Assembly (NCBI RefSeq): GCF_025685625.1
Contig: NZ_JAGSYI010000003.1
Location: 372,001-436,000, forward strand
Reading direction: 5' to 3'
From: Acidicapsa acidisoli
GTDB taxonomy: Bacteria > Acidobacteriota > Terriglobia > Terriglobales > Acidobacteriaceae
Length of the DNA stretch: 64,000 nt
Positions within the stretch are counted from its first letter, which is position 1; every line of letters begins with the position of its first letter. Of this stretch, positions 1-9,095 are shown one piece after another. A program made the position numbers and the translations under genes. A model generated the notes under the pieces. That model made no database searches and was not told where the DNA came from. It worked only from the letters and a program-made list of their open reading frames with translations.

Positions 1-1342
1 CCGGGCCGCAGTGGAGAAGCGCGGGACAACTGGATTGCTCTTCTGGAACTAGATTCCTCTCATTTAGGTGCTCTAAGCCGTCTTGGGGGGAATTCTCGCT
101 GCTGCGGGAGAAAACCAGCTCGCGCTCGAGATCTTCTGGAATGCTGTAGCGCTGCATCTAGGCGATCCGATGTTCCTGGTGAACCTGGCTAACATACTGA
201 TCAAAGAGGATCAGTATGAGCTGGCGCGGGAGCAGTTGGAGCGGGCGCTCAGTCTCGATTCGAATTTCCGGCCTGCGCATGCTGGCTTGGCTTTTCTGTT
301 GCCCCGCCTGGGTGAACCGGGGATGGCTACACGGCATGGACGCATTGCATTTCAAGGCCGATGTCTGGTTGGATCGCAATACCGGGGCGATGCGACGCCG
401 ATCACGGTTTTGGAGCTGATTTCGACGCGTGGGGGCAATGTTCGCATACAGAATTTCCTGAGCGGTCAAATCTTTCAACGTTATCTTGTCACTGCCGAGT
501 TCTATGACACCAACACTCCGTTACCGCCGCATCAACTGGTGGTCAACGCGATTGGGGATGCGGACGCGGCTGGCGCGGCGCTGGCTGGGGCGAGCGCTTT
601 GTTGGCGCACACGACGGCTCCGGTGATCAATCCTCCCGGAGCAGTGTTGGCTACGGGCCGTGCTGCTGTTGCACGGCAGCTGGCTACGATACCAGGGATT
701 GTCACTGCCCGGACTGCTTCGGTACACCGTGATTTGCTCACCGGGCCGGATGCTTTGGTCAGTCTCGTGGAGATGGGATTTGCGTTTCCATTGTTGCTTC
801 GATCGCCGGGATTTCATGGGGGCGAGCACTTTCTGCGGCTTGAAACTGGGGCGGAGTTGCCAGCTGCGCTTGATGCGCTGCCGTGACGCGAGTTGCTGGT
901 GATGCAGTATCTCGACGCTCGCGGACCGAATGGAAAGTTTCGCAAGTATCGAGTGATGATGATTGATGGGCGGCTCTATCCGCTGCATTGCGCTGTTTCA
1001 CATCATTGGAAAATTCATCACTTCAGCGCAGAGATGGAGGATTATCCGGAGCATCGCGCCGAGGATGCTGCTTTTCTGGGCGATATGCCCGCTGTGCTCG
1101 GACCGCGCGTGATGGCGGCGCTTGAAGCGATTCAGGCTGTTCTCAGCCTCGATTATGGCGGCATTGATTTTGGCGTCTATGCGGACGGCGATCTGCTGCT
1201 CTTCGAAGCCAATGCGGCGATGGTGATTTTACCGACCGTCGAGGATGCGCGATGGGATTATCGGCGGCCTGCTGTGGAGCGAGTTGGCCGGGCTGTCCAT
1301 AGATTGCTGGTGGCGAGAGCGAGACCAGAAGCAAGAACTTAG
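1..1342 (+). pseudogene. Broken TPR / ATP-grasp protein (3' part, two lesions)
   Basis: The reading frame enters from the left edge in frame 1 (…NWIALLELDSSHLGALSRLGG), a TPR-like helix pair. At the six-G run at 85-90 the sense moves to frame 2 (GILAAAGENQLALEIFWNAV), so one extra base is present. The TPR segment runs to about 300 and is followed by an ATP-grasp-like region. That region is cut by an in-frame TGA at 884-886, after which the same frame continues with RELLVMQYLDARGPNGKFRK, YRVMMIDGRLYPLHCA and a metal/ATP-site-like LLLFEANAAM. A one-base GGA to TGA change would explain the stop. With two independent lesions the gene is probably dead, although sequencing error in the G run is possible. 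The true start lies outside the window, and the substrate is unknown. Confidence 0.8.
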
Positions 1343-1652
1343 TATGCAACGCACCAAGATAAGGCCAGTGATGCGGCCTTCGATATAGAAGCCTGCAGTC
1401 TGTGAATGGACGAAGAAAAACGCTCCGTTTCCACAACCTTTCTTCTACTCAGTGTTCCAGAAGATATGTAGGCGCCTGCATTCCGCAGTAGGGTCTTCAC
1501 TTCCGGTATCTGGCAAGTAATCTATCTCGTCGCAGCTTTTCTCTGCGAAAAGCTCCTCTCAGATGTGCCTCAAAACCATAGTTGAAGTGGAGATAGTCCA
1601 GAGTAAACTCCCGGCAGAGCCGGCACACCCATGCAACGCAGGAGAATGCAAC
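1343..1652. other. Intergenic gap, nothing recognised
   Basis: No convincing coding sequence, repeat or RNA was seen between the broken ATP-grasp gene and the secreted protein. The only clear signal is the AGGAG ribosome-binding site at 1640-1644 that serves the next gene. Confidence 0.5.
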
Positions 1653-2267
1653 ATGAACGGTTTGTTGAAGAAGCTCACCTTTGCGGCGCCTATCGTCGCC
1701 GTTGTACTTACCCTTACTCCAATTGCCGCTCAGGCGCAAGAGATCTTTCCGATTGAAGGCGGTCGGACCACGGTAACTCTGTCGAAGGCTTTCCTGGCTG
1801 ATGTAACAGCCATCAAAGCAACTCCGACGTCCATTGTTCCCTCGCAACTCTACAACAACCAGATATTCTTCCCCATAACTTCGGGCGCAATCAGCCTCGA
1901 TACGGCGACGGGGCAGATACTGCATTCCGGCGGCATAACCCTTACTGCCGGAACAAAGGTAGTGCGGTTGGATAGCTTCATTCTCAACACGCTGGGCGAG
2001 CAGCCTTATGTTACAGCCCTGGTTGTAGCCAATGGCAGGTTTCTCGGCCGCATCAATGTTTTTGACGCGGAACTTTCGAGCGACCTCAAGCTCCCGCTTG
2101 TGCCGGAAGACGGAGACTTTTTCCTTTCAGGCACCAAGCTGACCCTCGACCCGGCTGGAGCCGCCGCCTTAAATGATGCCTTCGGAGTCAAGACCTTCGA
2201 AGACAATCTTTATATCGGTTATGCTCTGTCTCTTGTGTTCGTCCCACTCAACGCAGACGGGATCTAA
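1653..2267 (+). CDS. Secreted protein with an HtaA-like beta-rich pattern
   Basis: This is a 204-residue exported protein of unknown role. The ATG at 1653 is chosen because AGGAG lies 8 bases upstream and because it gives a clean signal peptide: MNGLLKK, a hydrophobic run FAAPIVAVVLTLTPIAA, then cleavage near AQA-QE. The mature part is beta-rich. The stretch FPITSGAISLDTATGQILHS followed by GGITLTAG resembles the repeating core of HtaA-type haem-binding or surface domains, but I cannot confirm family membership. It appears monocistronic, with a strong hairpin 11 bases after its stop. It is most likely periplasmic or surface-exposed. Confidence 0.75.
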   Translation: MNGLLKKLTFAAPIVAVVLTLTPIAAQAQEIFPIEGGRTTVTLSKAFLADVTAIKATPTSIVPSQLYNNQIFFPITSGAISLDTATGQILHSGGITLTAGTKVVRLDSFILNTLGEQPYVTALVVANGRFLGRINVFDAELSSDLKLPLVPEDGDFFLSGTKLTLDPAGAAALNDAFGVKTFEDNLYIGYALSLVFVPLNADGI

Positions 2268-2277
2268 CTTATTACGA

Positions 2278-2310
2278 CCGAGGCATTCTGCGACCGGAGG
2301 AATGCCTCGG
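2278..2310 (+). terminator. Hairpin terminator after the secreted protein gene
   Basis: Perfect 11-bp inverted repeat CCGAGGCATTC / GAATGCCTCGG with an 11-base loop, 11 bases after the stop at 2267. No T tract follows, so it may act as a factor-assisted terminator or as an mRNA-stabilising stem. Confidence 0.6.
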
Positions 2311-2389
2311 ACTCACACTTAACATGATATTTCCCCGAACAGAGTCGACTTGCCTGCTATCTTGAAAATCAGGATTTCGGGAGACTCGC

Positions 2390-3184
2390 TTGAATCGACT
2401 TTTGCGCGCGGCTTCGTGGCTGTTTTTCGTTGGCATCATGTATCTCATTCTCACTGAGGCGGTTTGGCCCTGGCTGAAGCTGCCGGACCTGGGAAATATC
2501 GGATTCACGCTGGTTTTTGTGCTGTTTTCGATCACTCATTGCATAGTCATCGAAGGCGCTCGTCGTACCGCGATGTTCTTTGCGATCTCCGCAATTGTCT
2601 CTTTTGTGCTCGAAGAGGTTGGCGTTCGCACCGGCCTGGTGTATGGCGCTTATCACTACAGCGACATGCTAGGCGCGAAGCTTGGGCATGTGCCGATTCT
2701 CATTCCGCTGGCTTGGTTCATGATGATCTACCCGTCATGGATGGTGGCGCGGGCGCTGCTGTGTGGCGTCGACCAACAATCACTTGCTGGCAACACTGGT
2801 CGCGCGGTTGTGGCTGCGTGTGTGATGACTGGCTGGGATATGGTGATGGACCCCGGCATGGCCGCATCGGGCAACTGGATCTGGGAAAAAGGCGGCGCTT
2901 ATTTTGGCGTTCCTATCCACAACTACTTTGGCTGGCTGTTTACGACTTTTCTGGTGTACTGGATCGCCGGTTTTCTCTGGCGGAAAGCGGATAAGCCAGT
3001 CGGCGTTGCTCGGATGTATGAGTCTCTGCCGGTGATTGTTTATGCGTTTTTTGCTGTGCGATATGTTGCTTCGAATCGAATTCCTGCTTTACAGGTGGTT
3101 GCAATGTTTTCGATGGGGTTGCCTGCATTGCTAGCGTTGATTCGGATTGGTGTGCCTGTAGACAAGAGTGCAAAGGCAGAATAG
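2390..3184 (+). CDS. CruF-like carotenoid biosynthesis membrane protein
   Basis: A 264-residue integral membrane protein with about seven hydrophobic segments. It carries the conserved features of the CruF / DUF422 family (carotenoid 1,2-hydratase type): EEVGVRTGLVYGAYHYSD near residue 80, IPLAWFMMIYPSW, then WDMVMDPGMAASGNWIW and FGVPIHNYFGWL. Known members add water to the psi end of C40 or C50 carotenoids in the membrane, and the exact substrate here is not visible. The start is TTG, with GGGAG-like sequence about 8 bases upstream. No other carotenoid gene (crtB, crtI) is next to it. Its stop is followed directly by the next gene, so the two are probably co-transcribed. Confidence 0.85.
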   Translation: MNRLLRAASWLFFVGIMYLILTEAVWPWLKLPDLGNIGFTLVFVLFSITHCIVIEGARRTAMFFAISAIVSFVLEEVGVRTGLVYGAYHYSDMLGAKLGHVPILIPLAWFMMIYPSWMVARALLCGVDQQSLAGNTGRAVVAACVMTGWDMVMDPGMAASGNWIWEKGGAYFGVPIHNYFGWLFTTFLVYWIAGFLWRKADKPVGVARMYESLPVIVYAFFAVRYVASNRIPALQVVAMFSMGLPALLALIRIGVPVDKSAKAE

Positions 3185-3201
3185 TGGAGGCAATTTCGAG
3201 C

Positions 3202-3741
3202 GTGAAGACGACGGTACTCTGTATCTCATTCATTCTTTTCGTTACAGTACTTTTTGGGGTATTTCGAACAATCCTTGAACGACGATGCCCGTTCGTTCGG
3301 GAGTTCAACGACACTACATGGCAAGCGTATATCGTCTTGATGGTGGTTGCCGCTGGACTGTTCGCTTGGGCTCGTCTCGATTTGCATGTCGAATCGGTGG
3401 AAATTGCTGGTGTGAAGGCAACGGTCGGACAGCTTCAGCAAAATGTCCAATCGCTCTCCCAACAAATGGAAGTATTCTTCAAGAACAAACGAATTGAAAC
3501 ATTTGACAAGACAAATTGGCAGCGCGTCCGAACGGTAAGTAACCCCGGACAGAGCTTGATGCTTGAGGTAACGCTTGATGAGGAACCGATTCCGGGGAGT
3601 GTTGAGGTCTTTGAAGGAGTCCTGCTAATGCCCGAACAGAAGTACAGTATCGAAGGGCGAGTGGTACGATTTCCAGCGAACACAAATAAGCCCGTTAACG
3701 GACTTACGATAAAGTATTATCCGCGCATTACCCAACATTAA
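3202..3741 (+). CDS. Small membrane-anchored hypothetical protein
   Basis: I do not recognise this 179-residue protein. It has two N-terminal hydrophobic segments (VLCISFILFVTVLFGVF and AYIVLMVVAAGLFAWA). A short heptad-like stretch, VGQLQQNVQSLSQQMEVFF, could form a coiled coil, and a soluble beta-rich C-terminus follows. GTG at 3202 is preferred because GGAGG (3186-3190) lies 11 bases upstream; an upstream in-frame GTG at 3184 overlaps the previous stop and would add six residues. It is convergent with polA, with only 26 bases between the stops. Confidence 0.65.
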   Translation: MKTTVLCISFILFVTVLFGVFRTILERRCPFVREFNDTTWQAYIVLMVVAAGLFAWARLDLHVESVEIAGVKATVGQLQQNVQSLSQQMEVFFKNKRIETFDKTNWQRVRTVSNPGQSLMLEVTLDEEPIPGSVEVFEGVLLMPEQKYSIEGRVVRFPANTNKPVNGLTIKYYPRITQH

Positions 3742-3767
3742 AGATGATCTCTTAAATGATTTTCAAT

Positions 3768-6527
3768 TCATTCCATGTCGCGCCAGTTATTGCCGAAGGC
3801 CTGGTCGGCTACTATTGGGACGCGTAACTGGATTACATTTTCCATTGCGTCTTTGACCAACCTGGTTATCACTTCTGTTTCGTCTTCGGGGACTTCGAAT
3901 AACAGTTCGTCGTGGACCTGGAGGACCATGCGAGTCTTCAGGTTTTCGTTTGTTAGTTTTTTGTCGATGGTGATCATGGCGCGTTTGATCAGGTCGGCGG
4001 CTGTACCTTGCAGCGGAGTGTTGATGGCTGTGCGTTCGGCGAATCCGCGCTGGTTGGCGTTGCGGCTTTCTATGTCGGGGATGGGGCGCATTCTTCCGAA
4101 AAGGGTGCGGACGCTGCCCGTTCGGCGGGTTTCTTCGATGGTCTTGTCGATGAAGGCTCGGACGCCCTGGTAGCGAGCGAAGTAGCGATCAATATATTGC
4201 CGCGCTTCGCCCTGTGGAATGCCTAACTGCGCGGCAAGGCCGAAGGCGGAGATGCCGTAGACGATGCCGAAGTTGACGGCCTTGGCGCGGGCACGGACGT
4301 GCTTGTCCATATTCTCTGCGGGTACGCCGAAGACTTCGCTGGCGGTTAGGGTGTGGATGTCGCGGCCGGTCTTGTATGCCTCGGTGAGAAGCGGGTCTTC
4401 GCTGAAGTGGGCCATCAGGCGCAGTTCGATTTGGGAATAGTCTGCCGAGAGCAAGCGGAATCCGGGGGCAGCGGTGAAGGCGGCGCGGATTTCGCGGCCG
4501 AGTTCCGTCCGGATGGGGATGTTTTGCAGGTTGGGATTGACGGATGAGAGGCGGCCGGTGGCTGTGGCGGCGGCGTTGAAGGTGGTGTGGACTCGCGAGT
4601 CGGAGTCGACGAGGAGCGGGAGGGCGTCGACGTAGTTGGACTTGAGTTTGGCCAGATGGCGGAACTCGATGACGAGTTGGGCGATTTCGTGCTCTTCGGC
4701 GAGGTTTTCGAGGACGTCCTGCGCAGTGGAGATTTTCTTGCCTTTGCCGTAGATGAGCGGCTTGGGCAGGCCCATGTGGGTGAAGAGGACTTCGCCGAGC
4801 TGTTTGGGTGAGTTGATGTTGAAGCGGCGGCCTGCGTGTTCAAAGATTTTTTCGCTGACGCGCTGGATTTCGCTGCCGAAGCGCTGGGAGAGTTCGTCGA
4901 GTGCGCCGAGGTTGATGCGGACGCCGACTTTTTCCATTCCGTAGAGGACCGGGACGAGCGGCTGGTCGATGGTTTCGTAGACGGAGGTTAGTTTGTGCTC
5001 TTCGACCTGATTGCGCAGGGTGGGCAGCAACGTTTGGATGGAGTGGGCTGCGCCGGGGAGTGAACTGGGCACAGATTGGCCGCTGCGGGCCACGACATCG
5101 ACCAGGGTCTGCGTGGCGTGGGTGGGGTTGAGCGCATAGGAAAACAGCATGGTGTCTGCTACGGGGCCGCGGAGGGTTACTCCGAGGGCAGCGAGGCGAT
5201 GCAGGGCTGTCTTCCAGTCGTGGACGATCTTGGGAACTTTGGGGTCTTCTAGCAGGGATTGGAGTTTTGGCGTGAGTTGGAGGCGCAGGGCCAGTTCCGG
5301 CTCGCCCGGTTGCAGGACTGAGACTCCGACGAATTCGAGCGTGGGCATTGCGGGCGGCTGGGCCGAGACTTCGGCGGCGGCCATGATGTCGAGAAGAGAT
5401 TGGACGGGCGGGAGGGATTCTTCTTCGGCGATTTCTTCGGCGGTACTCGATGCGGGTTGGGCTTTGGCGTCTTTTTCGAGGGCGAAGGCGAAACCGTGGG
5501 CTGGTGCGGCGGCGAAGAAGGCTGCGATCTGTTCGTCGGAGGGGTCGTCGATGAGTTCGGCGGTAGGCTTTTGTGCTCCGGGGGCCAAGTCGCGCAGCAT
5601 GGAGGTGAATTCGAGCTCGGTGAAGAGTTCGCGGGCGGCTTCGAGGTCGGGGTCCTGCGTTTGCATGGCCGTCAAATCTAGATCGACGGGGACGCGGGTG
5701 TCGATGGTGACGAGTTCCTTGGAGAGCAGGACGGTTGCGCGGTTTTGCTGGAGGGATTCGCGGTAGGACTTGCGCTTGACCTCTTCCGCGCGATCAAGAA
5801 CAGCTTCGACGCTGCCGAATTGCTGGATGAGTTCGACGGAGCCTTTGTCGCCGATGCCGGGTGCTCCGGGTACGTTGTCGATGGTGTCGCCGCGGAGGGC
5901 CATGACGTCGATGACCTGCTCGGGCGGGACACCGAGGAGTTCGATGACTTTTGGCGGGTCGATGATGAGGTTGTCTTTTTGCGGGTTGAGGACGCGGACG
6001 TGTTCGGAGACGAGCTGCATCATGTCCTTGTCGCCGGAGACGATGAAGACTTCGTGGCCCTGTTCGGAGGCCTGGCGGGCGAGGGTGCCGATGACGTCGT
6101 CGGCTTCGAAGCCGATGGATTCGAGGATGGGGATGCGGAGGACTTCGAGGGCGCGGCGAATGTAGGGGAGTTGGCGGGCGAGGTCTTCGGGCATCGCTTC
6201 GCGCTGGGCTTTGTAGCCCTCGTAGGTGGTTTCGACGAAGGCCTGCTCTTTGCTGCTCCACTTGCGGAGGGTGCCGATCTCCTGGGCTTTGGCGTCACGG
6301 AAGACGGCTCCGCTGACGTCGAAGACCGCGGCGAGGTAGTGCGGGGAGAAATCGGCGCGCAGCTTGGTGATCATGTTCACGAAAACGTAGGTGGCCGCTG
6401 TGGGCAGGCCGCCGCGCGTGGACATGGGGCGCGAACGCTGCATGGCGTGGTAGGCGCGGAAGATAAAGGACATCGTGTCCAGGAGGAAAACGGGCTGACG
6501 GTCGGGCGAATTGATTTCTTCGGGCAT
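3768..6527 (-). CDS. polA: DNA polymerase I
   Basis: A 919-residue family A polymerase for Okazaki fragment maturation and repair. The N-terminal 5'-3' nuclease is intact: LLDTMSFIFRAYH at about 15, EADDVIG, SGDKDMMQL, and the helix-hairpin segment NVPGAPGIGDKGSVELI. The C-terminal polymerase has motif A DYSQIELRLMAHF, motif B RARAKAVNFGIVYG and motif C VHDELLFE. The middle 3'-5' exonuclease domain lacks the DxE metal-binding motif: PTLEFVGVSV stands where FDTET is expected, although a later DTMLFSYAL remains. Proofreading is therefore probably lost. ATG at 6527 (MPEEINSPDRQ) is chosen because the open frame further upstream has no polymerase similarity. Confidence 0.97.
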   Translation of the reverse strand: MPEEINSPDRQPVFLLDTMSFIFRAYHAMQRSRPMSTRGGLPTAATYVFVNMITKLRADFSPHYLAAVFDVSGAVFRDAKAQEIGTLRKWSSKEQAFVETTYEGYKAQREAMPEDLARQLPYIRRALEVLRIPILESIGFEADDVIGTLARQASEQGHEVFIVSGDKDMMQLVSEHVRVLNPQKDNLIIDPPKVIELLGVPPEQVIDVMALRGDTIDNVPGAPGIGDKGSVELIQQFGSVEAVLDRAEEVKRKSYRESLQQNRATVLLSKELVTIDTRVPVDLDLTAMQTQDPDLEAARELFTELEFTSMLRDLAPGAQKPTAELIDDPSDEQIAAFFAAAPAHGFAFALEKDAKAQPASSTAEEIAEEESLPPVQSLLDIMAAAEVSAQPPAMPTLEFVGVSVLQPGEPELALRLQLTPKLQSLLEDPKVPKIVHDWKTALHRLAALGVTLRGPVADTMLFSYALNPTHATQTLVDVVARSGQSVPSSLPGAAHSIQTLLPTLRNQVEEHKLTSVYETIDQPLVPVLYGMEKVGVRINLGALDELSQRFGSEIQRVSEKIFEHAGRRFNINSPKQLGEVLFTHMGLPKPLIYGKGKKISTAQDVLENLAEEHEIAQLVIEFRHLAKLKSNYVDALPLLVDSDSRVHTTFNAAATATGRLSSVNPNLQNIPIRTELGREIRAAFTAAPGFRLLSADYSQIELRLMAHFSEDPLLTEAYKTGRDIHTLTASEVFGVPAENMDKHVRARAKAVNFGIVYGISAFGLAAQLGIPQGEARQYIDRYFARYQGVRAFIDKTIEETRRTGSVRTLFGRMRPIPDIESRNANQRGFAERTAINTPLQGTAADLIKRAMITIDKKLTNENLKTRMVLQVHDELLFEVPEDETEVITRLVKDAMENVIQLRVPIVADQAFGNNWRDME

Positions 6528-6643
6528 CGTCTGCGAGTTTAGCAGCGGGTTGGGTGGGAGTGCTAACGATGCCCCTGCCCGGTAACAGCTCAGTTTGATG
6601 CTGACGACTGAACTCGCGATAAATGAGCCTTCTGGGAGTTGCT

Positions 6644-6967
6644 TCAGTGGTGCGCGAAGTCGATCACCACGGCCGCTATCCAGACGACTGCTGCCAGCAG
6701 CCAGAACGGGCCACCTTTCCATTGTCGGCGAATGAGAATAATTGCTCCCCAAGTGAGATTGATCACCAAGAATAGTGCGGTTATCGGAAGAATGCTGAGA
6801 AACCAGACAAACGGCTCCCCCGTCGTCGTATATATTCCCGCTGCACGTTCCTCTGGTATTGCCCAACCACCGCGCGAAGCCGCAAACACGTAAAGAATTG
6901 TCCCGATTATGTTCAATACGAGTAGCGCTATTGATTGAGCATCAAAGGGCATCCTCGCCGGTGGCAT
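6644..6967 (-). CDS. Small three-TM membrane protein, unknown function
   Basis: A 107-residue protein with three hydrophobic segments: SIALLVLNIIGTILYVFAA, FVWFLSILPITALFLVINL, and FWLLAAVVWIAAVVIDFAHH at the C-terminus. ATG at 6967 is chosen for its upstream AGGA with a spacing of six; ATGs at 6997 and 6952 are alternatives. It lies between queA and polA on the same strand, 116 bases upstream of polA. No catalytic motif is visible and I assign no function. Confidence 0.65.
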   Translation of the reverse strand: MPPARMPFDAQSIALLVLNIIGTILYVFAASRGGWAIPEERAAGIYTTTGEPFVWFLSILPITALFLVINLTWGAIILIRRQWKGGPFWLLAAVVWIAAVVIDFAHH

Positions 6968-7017
6968 TACTCGTCCTAATCGACTCCGTTCCTGCATTGG
7001 TCTAGCGTAGCACTGGA

Positions 7018-8235
7018 TTAAGAGAGAAACATGCAGTCGCCGTAGCTGAAGAAGCGGTAACACTCGCGGACGGCGTGGGCGTAGGCTTCTAAAACTCGTT
7101 CGCGGCCTGCGAAGGCGCTGACTAGCATGATGAGGCTGGATTGGGGTAGGTGGAAATTTGTAAGCATTGCGCCCACCAAGCGGAATTGGTGACCGGGGGA
7201 GATGAAGATGGAGGTTTCACCGGTGTGGGGTTCCAGTTGGCGGCCTTGGGCGGCCTGGGCGCAGTGCTCCAGTGTGCGGACGGCGGTGGTACCTACGGCG
7301 ACGATGCGGCGGCCTTCTGCGCTCGCGCGGTTGAGGGCTTCAGCTGTGGCGGCGGGGAGGGTATAGCGCTCGCTGTGGAGGTGGATCTGGTCGACGCGCT
7401 CGACACGGAGCGGAGCGAAGGTTCCCAGGCCGACGTGGAGGGTGACTTTGGCGATTTCTACGCCGCGGGCGCGAGTGGCGTCGAGGATTTCGGGGGTGAA
7501 GTGCAGGCCGGCGGTGGGAGCTGCGACGGAGCCTCGCTGGGAGGCGAAGACGGTCTGGTAACGCTCGCGATCTCCGGTCTGGTCTTCGCGCTTGATGTAG
7601 GGAGGGAGCGGCATGTGGCCGATTTGTTCGAGGACTGCGAAGAAGTCTTCTACTGGAGCGAATTGCAGGAGGCGTTCGCCAAATTCGCCGCTGGCGAGAA
7701 CTTCGGCGCGCAGGAGGGGTTCGCGGCTTCCGGGGCTAAAGCCCCCAATAGCTGGTGGCTGATTCAGGGGCCTGAAGGCCCCTGCTCCCTCTTTGGCTTC
7801 TGTTCCCTCTTTGGCTGCTGCTTCCATCGAAGTTACTGGTTCCTGCGCGAAGAATTCGAGTTGGTCGCCTACGCGGACTTTGCGGCCAGGGCGGACGAGT
7901 GCATTCCAGTTCCCTGCTCCGTCGGGGCTGGTGAGGAGGACTTCGATTTGGCCGGTTGGTTCCTGCTTACCTCGTGAAGTTACGCGATGAGCGTAGAGGC
8001 GGGCGGGGATGACGCGGCTGTCGTTGAGGACGAGCAGGTCGCCGGGGTTCAGGAGAGATGGCAGATTGGCGAAGCTGCTGTCTGTGAGTGAATTTTCGGC
8101 GCGATTCAGGACCAGCATGCGGCTGGCGCCTCGTTCGGCGGGGGGCTGCTGGGCGATGAGTTCTTCGGGCAGGTGGAAATCGAAATCAGCGACGCGGAGT
8201 GATTCGTATTGAGGAGATGGATGGGGAGGGTTCAT
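7018..8235 (-). CDS. queA: tRNA preQ1(34) S-adenosylmethionine ribosyltransferase-isomerase
   Basis: QueA transfers the ribosyl part of S-adenosylmethionine to 7-aminomethyl-7-deazaguanine in tRNA, forming epoxyqueuosine. Family segments are clear: [14 protein letters not shown] near the start, [62 protein letters not shown] and [19 protein letters not shown]. At 405 residues it is longer than the usual 340-360 because of an insert of about 45 residues (from [14 protein letters not shown] to [10 protein letters not shown]) encoded by palindromic repeats. The insert lies between two beta strands, so the enzyme may still fold. Its ATG overlaps the stop of the upstream acyltransferase gene (ATGA), implying translational coupling. 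Confidence 0.96.
   Translation of the reverse strand: MNPPHPSPQYESLRVADFDFHLPEELIAQQPPAERGASRMLVLNRAENSLTDSSFANLPSLLNPGDLLVLNDSRVIPARLYAHRVTSRGKQEPTGQIEVLLTSPDGAGNWNALVRPGRKVRVGDQLEFFAQEPVTSMEAAAKEGTEAKEGAGAFRPLNQPPAIGGFSPGSREPLLRAEVLASGEFGERLLQFAPVEDFFAVLEQIGHMPLPPYIKREDQTGDRERYQTVFASQRGSVAAPTAGLHFTPEILDATRARGVEIAKVTLHVGLGTFAPLRVERVDQIHLHSERYTLPAATAEALNRASAEGRRIVAVGTTAVRTLEHCAQAAQGRQLEPHTGETSIFISPGHQFRLVGAMLTNFHLPQSSLIMLVSAFAGRERVLEAYAHAVRECYRFFSYGDCMFLS
7732..7783. repeat. REP-like palindrome pair inserted inside queA
   Basis: Two short palindromes on the plus strand: GGGGCT-AA-AGCCCC at 7732-7745 and AGGGGCCT-GA-AGGCCCCT at 7766-7783, 20 bases apart. They are in frame in queA and are translated on the minus strand as [21 protein letters not shown] related pair lies at 9001-9054. 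This is typical of a dispersed REP-like element. Confidence 0.75.
7786..7821. repeat. 18-bp tandem duplication in the queA insert
   Basis: Two adjacent 18-bp units, each beginning TCCCTCTTTGGCT (7786-7803 and 7804-7821). On the minus strand they encode the repeated KEG motif in [14 protein letters not shown], next to the palindrome pair. Confidence 0.6.
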
Positions 8236-8942
8236 GCGGTTTTTCTCCCCAGATGATTGTTGGCGCGTTCGCGGGCTCGCTCCAGGGCGACGTCGAGTTG
8301 GTCGCGAAGGAGTTCCAATTCCTCGTTGGAGGTTTCTTCTTCGACCATGGTCCACACTCCCCAGCTTACGGTGATGCGGGTGAAGGGCTTGGGGACGAGG
8401 AAACGATCCCAGGAGCGCATGACCCACGCCTTTTTGGGTTCGAGATGGAAGGAGCCGATGGGGGCTCCGGTGAGCTGGGCCAGCTTGACGGGGCCCATTT
8501 TGGCGCGATAGATGGGACCGCGGGGGCCGTCGGCGGTGAAGATGGCCGGCATGCCGTCGTCGAGGACGCGGCGCAGGCCGATGATCCCCTGGTGTCCGCC
8601 GCGGGAGCTTGATCCGCGAACTGCCTGGTAGCCGAGGAGTTCGAGGGTGCGGGTGATGAGTTCGCCGTCGAAGCTTTGGCTGATGAGGATGGTTGCGTGG
8701 GTGCGGCGGAAATAGAAGGCGCACGGAAGCACACATTGGTGCCAGAAGCAGTAGATTTCGCGGCCAGGAGTGAAGCCGTGGAAGGCCGGGGTTACGCCTT
8801 CTTCGGCGATTACTTCAAAGCGCCAGGTGCGGCCGACAAGCATCAGCAGCGCCCAGACGAGGCGGGGGACGATGGCCAGTGTCAGGCGTTGGCTCAGGGT
8901 AAATCTGCCCGGCGATTTGGTCTTGTTGCGCGACTCGGTCAC
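8232..8942 (-). CDS. DUF374 lysophospholipid acyltransferase-family protein
   Basis: About 236 residues of the DUF374 branch of the lysophospholipid acyltransferase superfamily, which acylates lipid or lipid A-type acceptors at the inner membrane. Family features seen are the hydrophobic N-terminal helix [66 protein letters not shown] and [10 protein letters not shown]. The start is uncertain. GTG at 8942 ([10 protein letters not shown]) is used here; a TTG at 9032 would add 30 residues, part of them encoded by a palindromic repeat, and it has no ribosome-binding site. The 3' end overlaps queA by four bases. Confidence 0.85.
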   Translation of the reverse strand: MTESRNKTKSPGRFTLSQRLTLAIVPRLVWALLMLVGRTWRFEVIAEEGVTPAFHGFTPGREIYCFWHQCVLPCAFYFRRTHATILISQSFDGELITRTLELLGYQAVRGSSSRGGHQGIIGLRRVLDDGMPAIFTADGPRGPIYRAKMGPVKLAQLTGAPIGSFHLEPKKAWVMRSWDRFLVPKPFTRITVSWGVWTMVEEETSNEELELLRDQLDVALERARERANNHLGRKTA

Positions 8943-9000
8943 GTTTTTGATTGTAGTGGCCGGGATGCAGGAGGGTGGCTCGTTAGAATCCGCGCCCTCA

Positions 9001-9054
9001 GGGGCTAAAACCCCGCCAGTCTCCGTGCTCAAATGTACGGGCTGAAGCCCGTAC
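9001..9054. repeat. REP-like palindrome pair upstream of the acyltransferase gene
   Basis: GGGGCT-AA-AACCCC (9001-9014, one imperfect pair) and the perfect 9-bp stem GTACGGGCT-GA-AGCCCGTAC (9035-9054). It has the same two-palindrome design as 7732-7783, 20 bases apart here as well, and lies between the acyltransferase start and the ABC permease stop. Confidence 0.75.
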
Positions 9055-9095
9055 CCTTCAAAGATCCTTAGTGACCTTCGGCGTTGCGAGGATAC

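Noticed and set aside
5745-6542. Long plus-strand open frames within the polA region
   Set aside because: They mirror codon bias of polA on the other strand, give low-complexity Asp/Glu/Gly-rich products, and have no ribosome-binding site.
7150-8612. Plus-strand open frames opposite queA and the acyltransferase gene
   Set aside because: They are shadows of the real minus-strand genes, without known domains.
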